Source of the DNA: Desulfogranum marinum | GTDB taxonomy: Bacteria > Desulfobacterota > Desulfobulbia > Desulfobulbales > Desulfobulbaceae | Assembly (NCBI RefSeq): GCF_016918565.1 | Contig: NZ_JAFFQD010000017.1 | Location: 34,590-98,589, forward strand | Length of the DNA: 64,000 nt | Reading direction: 5' to 3' | In this document: piece after piece, positions 53,256 to 62,798 of the stretch | Layout: each line of letters opens with the position of its first letter | Position numbering within the stretch: position 1 is the stretch's first letter | The notes under the pieces: generated by a model | Told to the model about the DNA's origin: nothing | Database searches by the model: none | The model's input: the letters and a program-made list of their open reading frames with translations, nothing else | Made by a program: the position numbers and the translations under genes

Positions 53256-54170
53256 TCAATCCCCTTCAGCAGGTGATTTTGAGGGCCATCTTTGTATCAG
53301 TAACAGGGCTCCGGTGGGATCACTAATTAAGGCGGTATTACCTTTATTCGGTGCTTGGTCAGGTGTGATCAAGACGGAACCGCCAAGGTCCTTTGTGAGT
53401 TGTGCGGTTGCATCCGGATTAGCAACCCGGACAATGGGCACCCAAAGCAATTTGTCGCTACTACCTTCTACATGGCGTATGCCCGCGAGCCACTTACCTT
53501 TTTGTATGAAAATATCGTAGTCCTCTTTAATTGAAAGAACGTCATCATACCCCAGGATGGATATGTAGAAATTTTCTGTTTTTGCCGGGTCGTTGGTCCA
53601 TATCTCATCCCATAACCAATCGCCGGTCGCGACCTCCGTCTCAACCGGATCGCCCCCTTTAGCACTAAGTAATACCATGTTTGTTCCCAGAGGATCTCTG
53701 ATCAGGACTGTCCTGCCTCGTCTTTCCATATCAACCGGGCCATTTACTATTTGTCCACCACCGGCTTGTACCAGTTGAGATGCACTGTCCACATTGGGGA
53801 CGGAAACCGAGGGTACCCATACCCCCGGAGTTTTGCTTTTTTGAGGCTTCATTTGTAGAATACCTGCAATACGTTTTCCGTTATTTCTGACTACTGCATA
53901 GTAATCCAGATACTCAATCTGCCAATTGAACAGTTTTTCGTAGAACCTGCCCGCAGATCTGAGGTCAGGAGTCACAAGATCATGCCAGATGAAACGTCCG
54001 GGGAAGGTCGCACCGCTGGGATTGTCTGTTATTGAAGCCATGGCTATTTCGGCCCTACCTTTAGATAACTTGCTGAAACTGGAGCAACCACTCAGGGCCA
54101 TTACAATAACAAGGAAACCAAGCAATGAGGAGGATGTAGTATCCTTGATACAGAGAGAAGGAAATCGCAT
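53256..54170 (-). CDS. Lipoprotein with two VOC (glyoxalase/bleomycin-type) domains
   Basis: A 304-residue protein from ATG 54170 (AAGGGG upstream). Lipobox ALSGC, then two VOC domains: GRFIWHDLVTPDLRSAGRFY to RDPLGTNMVLL, and WLWDEIWTNDPAKTENFY to ISDPTGALLLI. VOC enzymes bind a metal between paired halves. An exported, membrane-bound form is unusual. The frame extends upstream to 54371, without support. Operon with the small lipoprotein downstream. Confidence 0.8.
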   Translation of the reverse strand: MRFPSLCIKDTTSSSLLGFLVIVMALSGCSSFSKLSKGRAEIAMASITDNPSGATFPGRFIWHDLVTPDLRSAGRFYEKLFNWQIEYLDYYAVVRNNGKRIAGILQMKPQKSKTPGVWVPSVSVPNVDSASQLVQAGGGQIVNGPVDMERRGRTVLIRDPLGTNMVLLSAKGGDPVETEVATGDWLWDEIWTNDPAKTENFYISILGYDDVLSIKEDYDIFIQKGKWLAGIRHVEGSSDKLLWVPIVRVANPDATAQLTKDLGGSVLITPDQAPNKGNTALISDPTGALLLIQRWPSKSPAEGD

Positions 54171-54413
54171 CGAGAACCCCTTAATATAATGGTAAAACCA
54201 TCTTGCTGAATGAAAGCAGTGTACCAGTGCTTTCTCGGCAAAGCAAACATATCCATTAAAAGCAGTTGGTAAGTGGTGGCAACGTGTACTGAGGGAGTGA
54301 TTTTGTTTACTTACTTTGCTGAAAAAGTCTATTTTTATCGTAAAAAGGAAGACTGGGCTTTGCTCTTGCAAGCCCCATTATTCACTTGTTTTGGCGCGAT
54401 TAATCACTTTTTT

Positions 54414-54427
54414 TGCTCATATGAGCA
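54414..54427. promoter_or_regulatory. Palindromic operator 1 of the DUF134 operon
   Basis: Perfect palindrome TGCTCATATGAGCA just upstream of the -35 box. Operator 2 has the same arms. The centres are 53 bp apart, about five helical turns. Confidence 0.65.
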
Positions 54428-54436
54428 TTTTGCGCA

Positions 54437-54465
54437 TTGCTATTTTAATGATACTTACTTACTAT
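54437..54465 (+). promoter_or_regulatory. Promoter of the DUF134 operon
   Basis: -35 TTGCTA (54437-54442), 17-nt spacer, -10 TACTAT (54460-54465), between the two operator palindromes. Confidence 0.6.
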
Positions 54466-54466
54466 A

Positions 54467-54480
54467 TGCTCATACGAGCA
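54467..54480. promoter_or_regulatory. Palindromic operator 2 of the DUF134 operon
   Basis: TGCTCATACGAGCA, directly behind the -10 box, covering the expected transcription start. Binding here would repress. Confidence 0.62.
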
Positions 54481-54495
54481 AAACAGAGAGGACAT

Positions 54496-54840
54496 ATGCC
54501 ACGCCCGATTAAGCCTAGATTTGTATCAGCCTACCCTGTTATGGCAGCTTTTGTGCCACGAGGAATTGCAGTGACCGGGGAGGGACTCATCAGTGTGGAG
54601 GAATTTGAAGCCATACGCTTAAGTGATTTTGAACACCTGGACCAGGAAAGCGCCGCAAGCATGATGGGAGTATCTCGTCATACTTTTGGCAGATTACTTG
54701 CCAAGGCGAGGGCAACCGTTGCTGATGCCCTGGTTACCGGGAAAGAGTTGAGAATTGAAGGCGGCAATTATGAGATTAGAGGTCGGGGTATGAAGCGACG
54801 TAGGTGCCGTGGGGGCGGTGGTGGTAGAGGAAAGGAATAA
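54496..54840 (+). CDS. DUF134 family DNA-binding protein
   Basis: A 114-residue protein. MPRPIKPRFV at the start, then ISVEEFEAIRLSDFEHLDQE and an HTH (SAASMMGVSRHTFGRLLAKA) are the DUF134 pattern. The end is basic and Gly-rich. The start at 54496 follows GAGAGG; the longer frame reaches into the operator region. Two matching palindromes in front suggest that it regulates its own operon. Confidence 0.86.
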   Translation: MPRPIKPRFVSAYPVMAAFVPRGIAVTGEGLISVEEFEAIRLSDFEHLDQESAASMMGVSRHTFGRLLAKARATVADALVTGKELRIEGGNYEIRGRGMKRRRCRGGGGGRGKE

Positions 54841-54879
54841 GCAATACTAGTTAATTGGTTAAACCAAGGAGGTAATCTA

Positions 54880-55056
54880 ATGCCTAGAAGAAATGGAACC
54901 GGGCCACAAGGTCAGGGAGCAGGAACTGGGAGAGGACTTGGCAATTGTGGGGTTCCAAAAGGGAGCTCGTCGCAACGCCGACAAGGCGGTGAAATAAGCG
55001 GCAACAGAAAAACAGGTCGTGGGAGCGGCGGTGGTCGGGGACGCGGTAACCGCTGA
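54880..55056 (+). CDS. Small Gly/Arg-rich protein, DUF5320-like
   Basis: 58 residues, MPRRNGTGPQGQGAGTGRG with a single central Cys (GNCGVPKGSS) and a Gly/Arg repeat tail. Strong ribosome site CAAGGAGG. The opening GTGPQGQGAGTGRG resembles the opening of DUF5320 proteins such as the next gene (GPMGQGPQTGRGMG). These occur beside DUF134 and NifX/NifB-like genes in deltaproteobacteria. Confidence 0.72.
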   Translation: MPRRNGTGPQGQGAGTGRGLGNCGVPKGSSSQRRQGGEISGNRKTGRGSGGGRGRGNR

Positions 55057-55090
55057 TATCTTGAGTACAAAAAAAATATGAGGTGATATT

Positions 55091-55417
55091 ATGCCAGGAT
55101 TTGACAGATCAGGCCCAATGGGACAAGGTCCACAGACAGGTAGGGGCATGGGAAAATGTAACCCGGATGCACCATCATCGGATCAATACTACGGTTTTGG
55201 GAGAGGTATGGCCTGCCGTCGAGGATTTGGTGCAGGTTTCGGTGGCGGCGGACGTGGTTGGGGGCGTGGAGTGAATTTTTTCGGCCCTGTTGCAGGCAGT
55301 CGTCAGTCGGTTGCACCAGCAGATGAGCAAGAGGCTTTGAGAGCCCAAGCCGATCAGCTGCAGGAATCGCTTGCAGCTATACAACAGCGTCTGGATGCCC
55401 TTGAAAAGAAAGAATAG
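55091..55417 (+). CDS. DUF5320 family protein
   Basis: A 108-residue protein. N-terminus GFDRSGPMGQGPQTGRGMGK with a Cys, a central Gly-rich and aromatic part with CRRGFGAGFGGGGRGWGRG, and a C-terminal coiled coil (QADQLQESLAAIQQRLDALE). Role unknown; third gene of the DUF134 operon. Confidence 0.8.
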   Translation: MPGFDRSGPMGQGPQTGRGMGKCNPDAPSSDQYYGFGRGMACRRGFGAGFGGGGRGWGRGVNFFGPVAGSRQSVAPADEQEALRAQADQLQESLAAIQQRLDALEKKE

Positions 55418-55436
55418 CTAATCTACTTCCAGGGGA

Positions 55437-55489
55437 AAGGAGAACGGGCCGTTTATCAAAAAAACACCTTTTCTCCTTGCCCTTTTTTT
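55437..55489 (+). terminator. Terminator of the DUF134 operon
   Basis: Stem AAGGAGAA/TTCTCCTT followed by GCCC and a run of seven T, 20 bp after the last stop. Confidence 0.65.
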
Positions 55490-55972
55490 GCCCGGTGGAC
55501 AGAATTTTTCACTGATAAATTCGGGCAAACGGTTTTACGATCAAAGAATCGTTGTCCTCCAAAGCATGCCCCACTCAAATCCCTTTTTTTATACTCCCTG
55601 TCACAGCTGTGGCGTCACTAAATTATTATGTTAAAGCTGAGGGGAAAACTTGTTGACGAATTACATCACACCTAATAACAAGAAGTTATACTTTGATTGT
55701 GTAGACTGGAAACATTGGCAAAAGCCTGGGTTCAGCGCGAAATGTTAGATGCTGCTGCTTTTTTCTATGTTTTGAACGTTCTTTCCGTCAATCGATCGGA
55801 GGTACACTTCGAGGTGATAAAAAGGGACCGAAGAGTTTACCAATGTTTTCCAGCTAGCAGGCACATGTAAAAAATCGAATCAGGTGGTGGTTTATATGGG
55901 CCAGACACCGCCTCACATATCTCATGACTTTCTGTGTGAAAATCTTGCACAGTACAAAAAAGGAGAACCATT
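55490..55972. other. Spacer upstream of the DsrE-like gene
   Basis: No gene supported; only the AAAAAAGGAGAA ribosome site at its right end. Confidence 0.4.
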
Positions 55973-56416
55973 ATGCGTTTTAAAAAAATGAGTGTATGGA
56001 TTCTTGTCCTGATGCTGATTGTGGCTGGAGCAGGGAGCGTGTTTGCTGGTGAGGTGAAAGAATCCCTGTTTGTTAATTTAACCAGTAATGAAATGGACCG
56101 AGCTGCAATGGCTATCAACTTCAGTACTCGAGTACGAACGCAGAAAAAAATTCCGGTGACGATTTTTCTCAACGTTGACGGGGTCAGACTGGTGAACCGG
56201 AACATTCCTGGCAGCACCCATGTGAGTGGCCAGACCCTTCAGGAGATGCTCGCATCTTTTATGCAGGCTGGTGGAAAGGTAATTGCTTGTCCTATGTGCA
56301 TGAAAAATGTTGGTGGAATGACAACAACAGACCTTTTAGACGGGGTAGTGGTCGGAAGTGCTGATGTGACATGGCCGGCTTTGTTTGCTCCAAATACGAC
56401 GGTTTTGAATTACTGA
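55973..56416 (+). CDS. Exported DsrE-family protein
   Basis: A 147-residue protein with a signal peptide (WILVLMLIVAGAGSVFAG). DsrE-like fold: ESLFVNLTSNEMDRAAMAIN, FLNVDGVRLVNR, and the cysteine loop ACPMCMKNVGG. In DsrE relatives that cysteine loop carries sulfur. The two-Cys CPMC form outside the cytoplasm suggests periplasmic sulfur relay. Confidence 0.85.
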   Translation: MRFKKMSVWILVLMLIVAGAGSVFAGEVKESLFVNLTSNEMDRAAMAINFSTRVRTQKKIPVTIFLNVDGVRLVNRNIPGSTHVSGQTLQEMLASFMQAGGKVIACPMCMKNVGGMTTTDLLDGVVVGSADVTWPALFAPNTTVLNY

Positions 56417-56575
56417 GATGTTTCACAATGTCCATGTCTCGGTTAAGCTGCCGCATGGATTTCGTGAATGTGTTACAGCCGAGTGCTAGATTGTCTTTTT
56501 ATCAGTGTACGTCAGCAAGGCGATCGCCGGGAGAGATGCTCCGCCAAGACGGATGAGCAATTCGGGCTGGGTGCC

Positions 56576-57376
56576 TCACTGCCCGGAAAGGAAATGGTCG
56601 ACAAGCTTGCGGGCAATGCTCGATTGGGGAGGGAGTATTGGTGGCAATCTATCTCGGGTGAACCACTGTGCATCCACGATTTCATCGTTGTCTATTTGGA
56701 GCAGGCCACCACTATAACGGGTAGTAAAGCCAACCATCATGGAATGGGGAAAGGGCCAAGGCTGGCTGCCGAAATAGGTGATGTTGTCCACCTTTAGGTT
56801 GACTTCTTCAAGAATTTCACGACGGACTGCCTGTTCCATGGTTTCCCCAGCTTCTACAAATCCGGCCAGAGGACTGTACTTGCCGGCAGAAAAACGTCTA
56901 TTACGAGCAAGAAGGATGCGGTCGCCATCTATAATGCTCATGATCACTGCTGGGGAAATCCGTGGATAACTGACCAGGCCACAACTGTTACAGATTTTGG
57001 CCGGCTCAGTACAGCTTTCCTTTACTTTTTGCCCGCAACGGCTGCAATACTGGTGGTTCCTGTTCCAGCGCAGGATCTGGAGTGCTCTTCCGGCCTGGGT
57101 CAACTGTTTGTTTTCGATATGAGGGTACAGGCTGCGCAGGCTGATGAATGTAGCATCAACCAGGGTGGTGTCTTGGTTGAGGTCAACCACCAGTGATGGA
57201 TATAAATCCGTGTTGCTGTTTAAAAAACGATGATACGTTACCTTGTCCCTGAGTGGTTCTGGGATTTCACTGGGAAGAGTAAGTTGGTCACCATCTTGAT
57301 GGATAAGAAGGCTATCGCCAAGAAAGATAAAAAACAGGCACCCTGCAGGTAGTTTTTCAGGAAGAGTTCTCTTCAC
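56576..57376 (-). CDS. nudC: NADH pyrophosphatase NudC
   Basis: A 266-residue Nudix enzyme. The zinc ribbon has CSRCGQKVK with CNSCG, and the Nudix box is GFVEAGETMEQAVRREILEE. The NudC-specific SQPWPFPHSMM motif is present. It hydrolyses NADH and removes NAD caps from RNA. Confidence 0.93.
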   Translation of the reverse strand: MKRTLPEKLPAGCLFFIFLGDSLLIHQDGDQLTLPSEIPEPLRDKVTYHRFLNSNTDLYPSLVVDLNQDTTLVDATFISLRSLYPHIENKQLTQAGRALQILRWNRNHQYCSRCGQKVKESCTEPAKICNSCGLVSYPRISPAVIMSIIDGDRILLARNRRFSAGKYSPLAGFVEAGETMEQAVRREILEEVNLKVDNITYFGSQPWPFPHSMMVGFTTRYSGGLLQIDNDEIVDAQWFTRDRLPPILPPQSSIARKLVDHFLSGQ

Positions 57377-57435
57377 TTTGTTCCTCTGAGTTTGTCAGTT
57401 AACTGCCTAAGCTGGGTTGTCCTGCAAGAGGAACA

Positions 57436-59211
57436 TCACATGGCAAGCCGCATCCGTTCAGGATTGAGTTTACGTTCCAGCCTTTTTGCATATTGGCTGA
57501 GTACATAGCAGCAGATAAAATAGAGCACCGCAATGGTTGTGTAAATCTCAAATGGATAGAGCATGAGGCGGTTGTTAATGGAGTAAGCTGCAGTAGTCAG
57601 TTCCATTACCCCTATAATATAGGCAAGTGAGGTGTCTTTAAAGGCAGCGATAAAGAGACCGACAATGGCAGGCAGCATCTGTTTAAGCGCCTGGGGCAGT
57701 ACTATCCAGCGCATGGTCTGCAGGTAGCTAAGCCCTGTTGATTTGGCAGCTTCCACCTGGCCCGGAGGAATATTGTCAATGCCGCCGCGTACAATCTCGG
57801 CAATATACGCACCGAAAAAGATAGTCATTGCTACCACTGCACTCCAAAAAACGTCGAGTTGGATTTTCAGCATGGGCGGGACAAAGAAGTAAACCCAAAA
57901 GATAACCATGATAAGCGGGTTACCACGTATCAACTCGATGTAAAAGATACAGGGAATCCGAGCAACCTTGTTTTTTGCCGAACGGCCGATACCGACTACC
58001 AGGCCAATGAAAAAACTGGCCGTGATGCAGATCAGAGCCATGATCAGGGACATGGACAAGCCACCCAGACCCATAAAGACCTCGGTGCTTCCCCCTTTGG
58101 GAAAACGCCAGAAAAGCAGTGCTGCCAGGTTGTCCCATATAATTTGATAGTTGAAAGAACTTAACCCGCGTCCCGCCTGATAAAGAAGGCTGATCAGGAA
58201 GAGGATGAACAGCAATTTTGACCCGTTTTTTATGGCCAGCCAACTTAGTTGCCGAAATTTGCGCCATGCGACTTGGGCCGGCGAGAGGGTCTTGGTGTCT
58301 ACAGGGGGGCGTCGAAAAAGAGATGTGATTCGCGCCAGGGCTGCATTGAGTAAAAGTAAGGGGGCAAACAATATATCGGCAATTCTGCGCATGAAGGTTT
58401 TGCTGGACTGGTCGACAATTTTGAGTTTGGCGTTGACCAGATTGAGAAACAGCGAGATGAGCAGAGAGAGGATCAAATATATGCCGGTTGCGGCAGCAGT
58501 TGCTTCAAAGCCGCTGTAGGTAAGTGCTTCTACTTCCTGTGCTGACCAGCAGACCTCGGCAACACCGACTGTCATGGCCAGAGACGAGTTTTTCATGTTG
58601 TTGAGAAATTCGCTGCCAAGCGGTGGCATGATTTCTCTGAAGGCCAAGGGAAGAATAATTTTTCTCAGTGATTGACCATAGGTCATACCCGAGGAGTAGG
58701 AAGCTTCAAGCAAGCCTTTGGGGACCGACTGGATGCCTGCCCGGATAATTTCAGCCATAAAGGAACTGGTATAGATCCCTAGGCCAAGGGTGGCGACCCA
58801 GAATTCGAAGTTCATGCTGAAAAGTGTTTGCCGTACCTGCTCGGGCAAACCAGCGGGCAGTGCAAAGTTCCAGAAAAAGAGCTGCACCAGCAGCGGGGTA
58901 TTTCGAAAAAATTCAACATAGGCCGTGGCAAATCCGTAAACAGGCTTGAACCGAGAGAGTCTTGCCAGGCCAAAAAGGGTGCCCAGGACTAAGGCGATAA
59001 TAGAAGAGTAAAGCGATATGGAGATGGTCAGTCTGAGCCCGTTAAGGAGCAGCTCTCCCATATGGCCATACTCTGTTTCACTGTAAAGAACCGCCCAGTT
59101 AAAATCATAGTCAAAGTGAAAGAAGAAACCAAAATAGCACGTTATCAATCCTAAGAGGATGACTAGGGATAGGTTTTGTATCCAGGGTTTTTCGAAATAG
59201 TGCTGCAGCAT
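57436..59211 (-). CDS. Amino acid ABC transporter, fused double permease
   Basis: A 591-residue permease made of two HisM/QM-type BPD_transp_1 domains in one chain. The first spans residues about 60-265 (EFFRNTPLLVQLFFWNFALP, EIIRAGIQSVPKGLLEASYS). The second spans about 375-585 (IELIRGNPLIMVIFWVYFFV, EIVRGGIDNIPPGQVEAAKS). Usually these are two genes; here they are one. Works with the neighbouring binding protein (59335) and ATPase (60243) to import a polar amino acid. Confidence 0.92.
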   Translation of the reverse strand: MLQHYFEKPWIQNLSLVILLGLITCYFGFFFHFDYDFNWAVLYSETEYGHMGELLLNGLRLTISISLYSSIIALVLGTLFGLARLSRFKPVYGFATAYVEFFRNTPLLVQLFFWNFALPAGLPEQVRQTLFSMNFEFWVATLGLGIYTSSFMAEIIRAGIQSVPKGLLEASYSSGMTYGQSLRKIILPLAFREIMPPLGSEFLNNMKNSSLAMTVGVAEVCWSAQEVEALTYSGFEATAAATGIYLILSLLISLFLNLVNAKLKIVDQSSKTFMRRIADILFAPLLLLNAALARITSLFRRPPVDTKTLSPAQVAWRKFRQLSWLAIKNGSKLLFILFLISLLYQAGRGLSSFNYQIIWDNLAALLFWRFPKGGSTEVFMGLGGLSMSLIMALICITASFFIGLVVGIGRSAKNKVARIPCIFYIELIRGNPLIMVIFWVYFFVPPMLKIQLDVFWSAVVAMTIFFGAYIAEIVRGGIDNIPPGQVEAAKSTGLSYLQTMRWIVLPQALKQMLPAIVGLFIAAFKDTSLAYIIGVMELTTAAYSINNRLMLYPFEIYTTIAVLYFICCYVLSQYAKRLERKLNPERMRLAM

Positions 59212-59334
59212 GGTAGGCCTTAAATAATCATCCCGGAGCGTGTGCTCCGGGATGTACGCTTGTTGGATGTATGCTGTACGGTGAAACAGTTACAGTGTAT
59301 TGTCCAGGTTGCTATGGTTTTGTTTATCTGCAGC

Positions 59335-60162
59335 TTATGGCCACATTTCAATTTTTTCGGTCATAGGAAAAGGTGTTTCGGTGTCAGGGCCGAACCACTT
59401 GTTGTACAGTTCCATGTACTTCCCATCTTTCCACATATCCTGGATTGTGAAGTTAATCGCATCACGCCACGCAGAATCATCCTCTGGGAGACCAACGCCG
59501 TAAGGCTCATCAGAAATGAATTCGCCAACCAGTTCATATTTTCCCGGCTCCTTGGCAGCAAGGGCGATGAGCAGGGTAGAGTCGGTGCTGATTGCTTGTA
59601 CACGACCGGATCGCAGAGCTTCAAACATCTCTACTTCATTCTGATAACCGGTAACATTGGGGTTGCTGTCGCCAAGTCGTTTGAGATAGGCTTTAGCGTT
59701 GACAATAGAAGTTGTACCCTGCATGGAACCAATTTTTTTACCAACCAAGTCTTTAGGGTCTTTCACGGTGCCTACCGGTGCCAGAATTTTTTGACCGTCA
59801 AAGAAATAGGTAATGGAAAAATCGATTTTTTCATCGCGAACACGCTTGTGGGTCATATTGGAAAGGACCATGTCCACTTTAGGAGGATTCGTCTGAACAA
59901 AAGAAATGCGGGTTTTATTATTGACCACTACAGGCTCAAACTCAACGCCGAGACGTTTTGCGATTTCCTTGGCAACATCCATGTCAAAACCAACCCACTC
60001 ATTGTTGGCATCGATAAAACCAAATGGTTTACCCTTGTTGGTGATTCCTGCTTTCACAACTTTGTCTTTCATGACGCGGTCATAAGTTGGTCCTGCTAAA
60101 ACCATGCAGGCTGATGCAAACAACAAGACTGCGGTCAACACACTGATTTTAAAACCTTTCAT
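59335..60162 (-). CDS. Amino acid ABC transporter binding protein
   Basis: A 275-residue periplasmic protein with signal peptide (AVLLFASACMVLAGP). SBP_bac_3 fold: AGITNKGKPFGFIDANNEWV, GFDMDVAKEIAKRLGVEFEP, KIGSMQGTTSIVNAK. Typical of glutamate/aspartate-type systems. Middle gene of the transporter cluster. Confidence 0.9.
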   Translation of the reverse strand: MKGFKISVLTAVLLFASACMVLAGPTYDRVMKDKVVKAGITNKGKPFGFIDANNEWVGFDMDVAKEIAKRLGVEFEPVVVNNKTRISFVQTNPPKVDMVLSNMTHKRVRDEKIDFSITYFFDGQKILAPVGTVKDPKDLVGKKIGSMQGTTSIVNAKAYLKRLGDSNPNVTGYQNEVEMFEALRSGRVQAISTDSTLLIALAAKEPGKYELVGEFISDEPYGVGLPEDDSAWRDAINFTIQDMWKDGKYMELYNKWFGPDTETPFPMTEKIEMWP

Positions 60163-60242
60163 TGATATCTCCTTGTGCCGAAAAGGATTTATAAATTACT
60201 GCCGCCAGCTCCATGCTGCCGGCAGGTACTGCTGTGTAGGAA

Positions 60243-60971
60243 CTAATGGCTGAGAATCTTACTGAGGAAATCCTTGGTTCGCTGGTGCTGTGGATTGTTG
60301 AAAAAGGTTTCCGGGTTGTTCTGTTCTACCAGTTTACCATGGTCCATAAAAATAACCCGGTCTGCCACTTCCCTGGCAAACCCCATTTCGTGAGTGACGC
60401 AGACCATGGTCATGCCTTCTTGGGCAAGGGACTTCATAACATCGAGCACTTCGTTGATCATCTCAGGATCGAGTGCACTGGTCGGCTCATCAAAAAGCAT
60501 GATCTTGGGCTGCATGGCTAGGCCTCTGGCAATGGCAACCCGCTGCTGCTGACCACCGGATAACTGAGAGGGGTAAAAATCCGCCTTGTCCGGGATGTTC
60601 ACTTTTTCCAACAGTTCCATGGCAATAGCACTTGCCTTATTGGCAGACAATTTCCTTACCATGGTCGGTGCCAAGGTAACATTTTCAAGCACGGTCATGT
60701 GGGGATACAGGTTGAACTGCTGAAAAACGAAGCCGACTTCAGCTCGGAGGTGAGTCATGTTTGTGGCAGGATTGTTGACATTCATTCCATCTACTTCAAT
60801 GTCTCCTTCCTGAATGGGTTCCAGTCGATTGATACAACGGATAAGAGTGCTTTTTCCTGAGCCTGAAGGGCCGCAGATAACAACAACTTCACCTTTGCCG
60901 ATTTTCAGGTTGATATCTTCGAGGACTTGAAAATCCCCAAACCATTTGTTGACTTTGTTAAACGTAATCAC
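60243..60971 (-). CDS. Amino acid ABC transporter ATP-binding protein
   Basis: 242 residues from GTG 60971 ([12 protein letters not shown]), with GAGG upstream. Walker [10 protein letters not shown], signature [16 protein letters not shown], Walker [17 protein letters not shown] (written [16 protein letters not shown] in the chain), switch TH. GlnQ/HisP class. The upstream frame up to 61085 has no ABC-type sequence and is left out. Confidence 0.92.
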   Translation of the reverse strand: MITFNKVNKWFGDFQVLEDINLKIGKGEVVVICGPSGSGKSTLIRCINRLEPIQEGDIEVDGMNVNNPATNMTHLRAEVGFVFQQFNLYPHMTVLENVTLAPTMVRKLSANKASAIAMELLEKVNIPDKADFYPSQLSGGQQQRVAIARGLAMQPKIMLFDEPTSALDPEMINEVLDVMKSLAQEGMTMVCVTHEMGFAREVADRVIFMDHGKLVEQNNPETFFNNPQHQRTKDFLSKILSH

Positions 60972-61119
60972 GGTAGCCTCAGCGACAAAAATGATACAGG
61001 AAACAAAATTGTCTCGTTCTGCATCAGCATGTTTTTTTTTAAGATAATAGCGAATAAACATAGCCGTAAGCCTCTGCAGGCGCAATAAAATGATGCGCTC
61101 TGTTTCTTCTTTTTCGTTG

Positions 61120-62511
61120 CTATGCAGCTGGTATTGTCATTTTTGTGTCGAAAAAAGTTGCATGCAAAGCGTGTATTCCTTGATGAAGCTCATCTTTGTG
61201 AAGCAGAAAGTACAGTGCAGCCCTGGAAGGGCCAAAGGAAATCAGTTCTACATTGATATCTACGTCGGCGATGGCAGAAAAGCACCTGGCAGCCACCCCT
61301 TTGCTGGACGAGATCCCTTCGCCGACAATAGCCAGCAGGACCAGTTGGTCCTCTTTTTCGAGCATTCTAAAGGGTACCGGTTTAATTTGCATCAGGGCAT
61401 TGTACGCTGGTTCAAGGTCCTGCTTGGAAAGGAGAAAGGTTATGCAGGTTTGAGTGGCAACTACCGATTTGATGTTCAACCCGGCATCTGTAATAGCGCC
61501 GGCAACTATACTCAAAATACCGGGGCGATACCCTACTCCGGAGGCGTGCACCTTGAGGGTGCTGATGTCCTCGGTATAGGTAATACTTTTGATAACCTTG
61601 GCAGCCTGTTCTGATGTATCCGAGATAACAGAGCCCTGGCGACCAGGGTTTATGGTGTTCTTGATCACGATTTCAATGTTTCTTTGTCGAACCGGTTCCA
61701 CTGTACGTGGATGGAGGATGGTCGCACCAAAGTAGGACAGTTCTGCACATTCTTCATAGGAGAGTCGGTCGATAAAGGCAGCCTCAGGAACGAGTTTGGG
61801 GTCAGAGGTCATAAATCCATCAACATCTTTCCATATCTCCAGAACTTCAGCATTAATCGCAGCGGCAATGGCCGCTGCAGAGTAGTCGCTGCCGCCCCTG
61901 CCGAAAGTGGTGATGTTTCCTGATTGGCTTATACCGTAAAATCCAGGGATAATAACGATTTCATGCTCTGCCATGTAGGGGATAAGTGTTTCTTTCACTG
62001 CTTCGGCAGTGGCTTCCAGATCGACAGTGGCGTCACCGAATTTGCCGTCGGTATAGAGTTTGAGGTGTTGAGGAAGCAGGTAGGCGCAGCTTTGTCCATA
62101 GGATTTCAGGGTCCACGCCAAAAGTTGTGCTGAAAAACGTTCTCCAATGCAGCTGATGGCATCCTTCATTTTCGGGGTGAGTTCACCTGTGAAGTTTAGA
62201 CCAAAATAATAACGTTCAAGCAGTTTGAGAGTCTCGGCCAGATCGGCTTTGTACCCCTGGAGACACTCTTCGGAATCCATAAGCATTGAGGCGACCGACA
62301 GGTGCAGCTTGAGGATAGTCTCAAGATGAGGAAGGATTTTATCTTCATCTTCAAGGGCTTTTTTAATTCCACCAATCAATATATCGGTAACACCGTAAAG
62401 GGCAGAGACGACGATGGCGTTACCTTTACCATAGATGGGCATCAGGTGTGAAATTTGACGGATAGTGTTGATACCCTTGAGGCAGCCGCCGCCGATTTTA
62501 ATAACTTTCAT
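61120..62511 (-). CDS. lysC: Aspartate kinase
   Basis: A 463-residue aspartokinase. Opening [16 protein letters not shown], substrate part [17 protein letters not shown] and [16 protein letters not shown], then two ACT domains ([17 protein letters not shown], and [14 protein letters not shown]). Catalyses the first step of the lysine/threonine/methionine pathway. Close to an amino acid uptake operon. Confidence 0.93.
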   Translation of the reverse strand: MKVIKIGGGCLKGINTIRQISHLMPIYGKGNAIVVSALYGVTDILIGGIKKALEDEDKILPHLETILKLHLSVASMLMDSEECLQGYKADLAETLKLLERYYFGLNFTGELTPKMKDAISCIGERFSAQLLAWTLKSYGQSCAYLLPQHLKLYTDGKFGDATVDLEATAEAVKETLIPYMAEHEIVIIPGFYGISQSGNITTFGRGGSDYSAAAIAAAINAEVLEIWKDVDGFMTSDPKLVPEAAFIDRLSYEECAELSYFGATILHPRTVEPVRQRNIEIVIKNTINPGRQGSVISDTSEQAAKVIKSITYTEDISTLKVHASGVGYRPGILSIVAGAITDAGLNIKSVVATQTCITFLLSKQDLEPAYNALMQIKPVPFRMLEKEDQLVLLAIVGEGISSSKGVAARCFSAIADVDINVELISFGPSRAALYFLLHKDELHQGIHALHATFFDTKMTIPAA

Positions 62512-62798
62512 TTTTCAGGTAGCTATTTTTTGAGTCTAGAGTAATGATGAGCTGATTTAGCTGTAAATATTCAATTTATGGACCTGTTGAATAGGCCAAA
62601 GTCCTGAAAAAATCAATATAATGTTGAAGGTGCTGTTAAAAGATTCACTTGGTGCACAGCGCCATCTTTTTTCCACCGCCCTCAGGGGACGGTGATTGAG
62701 ATAGCCTTGAAGTGGATGATTCCAGCACAGTTTACGTTTTGAAGTGATAAAAGTTTGTTTGTCTAACATGTTGTTTTAACTCTCACAGGAGGTGACGT

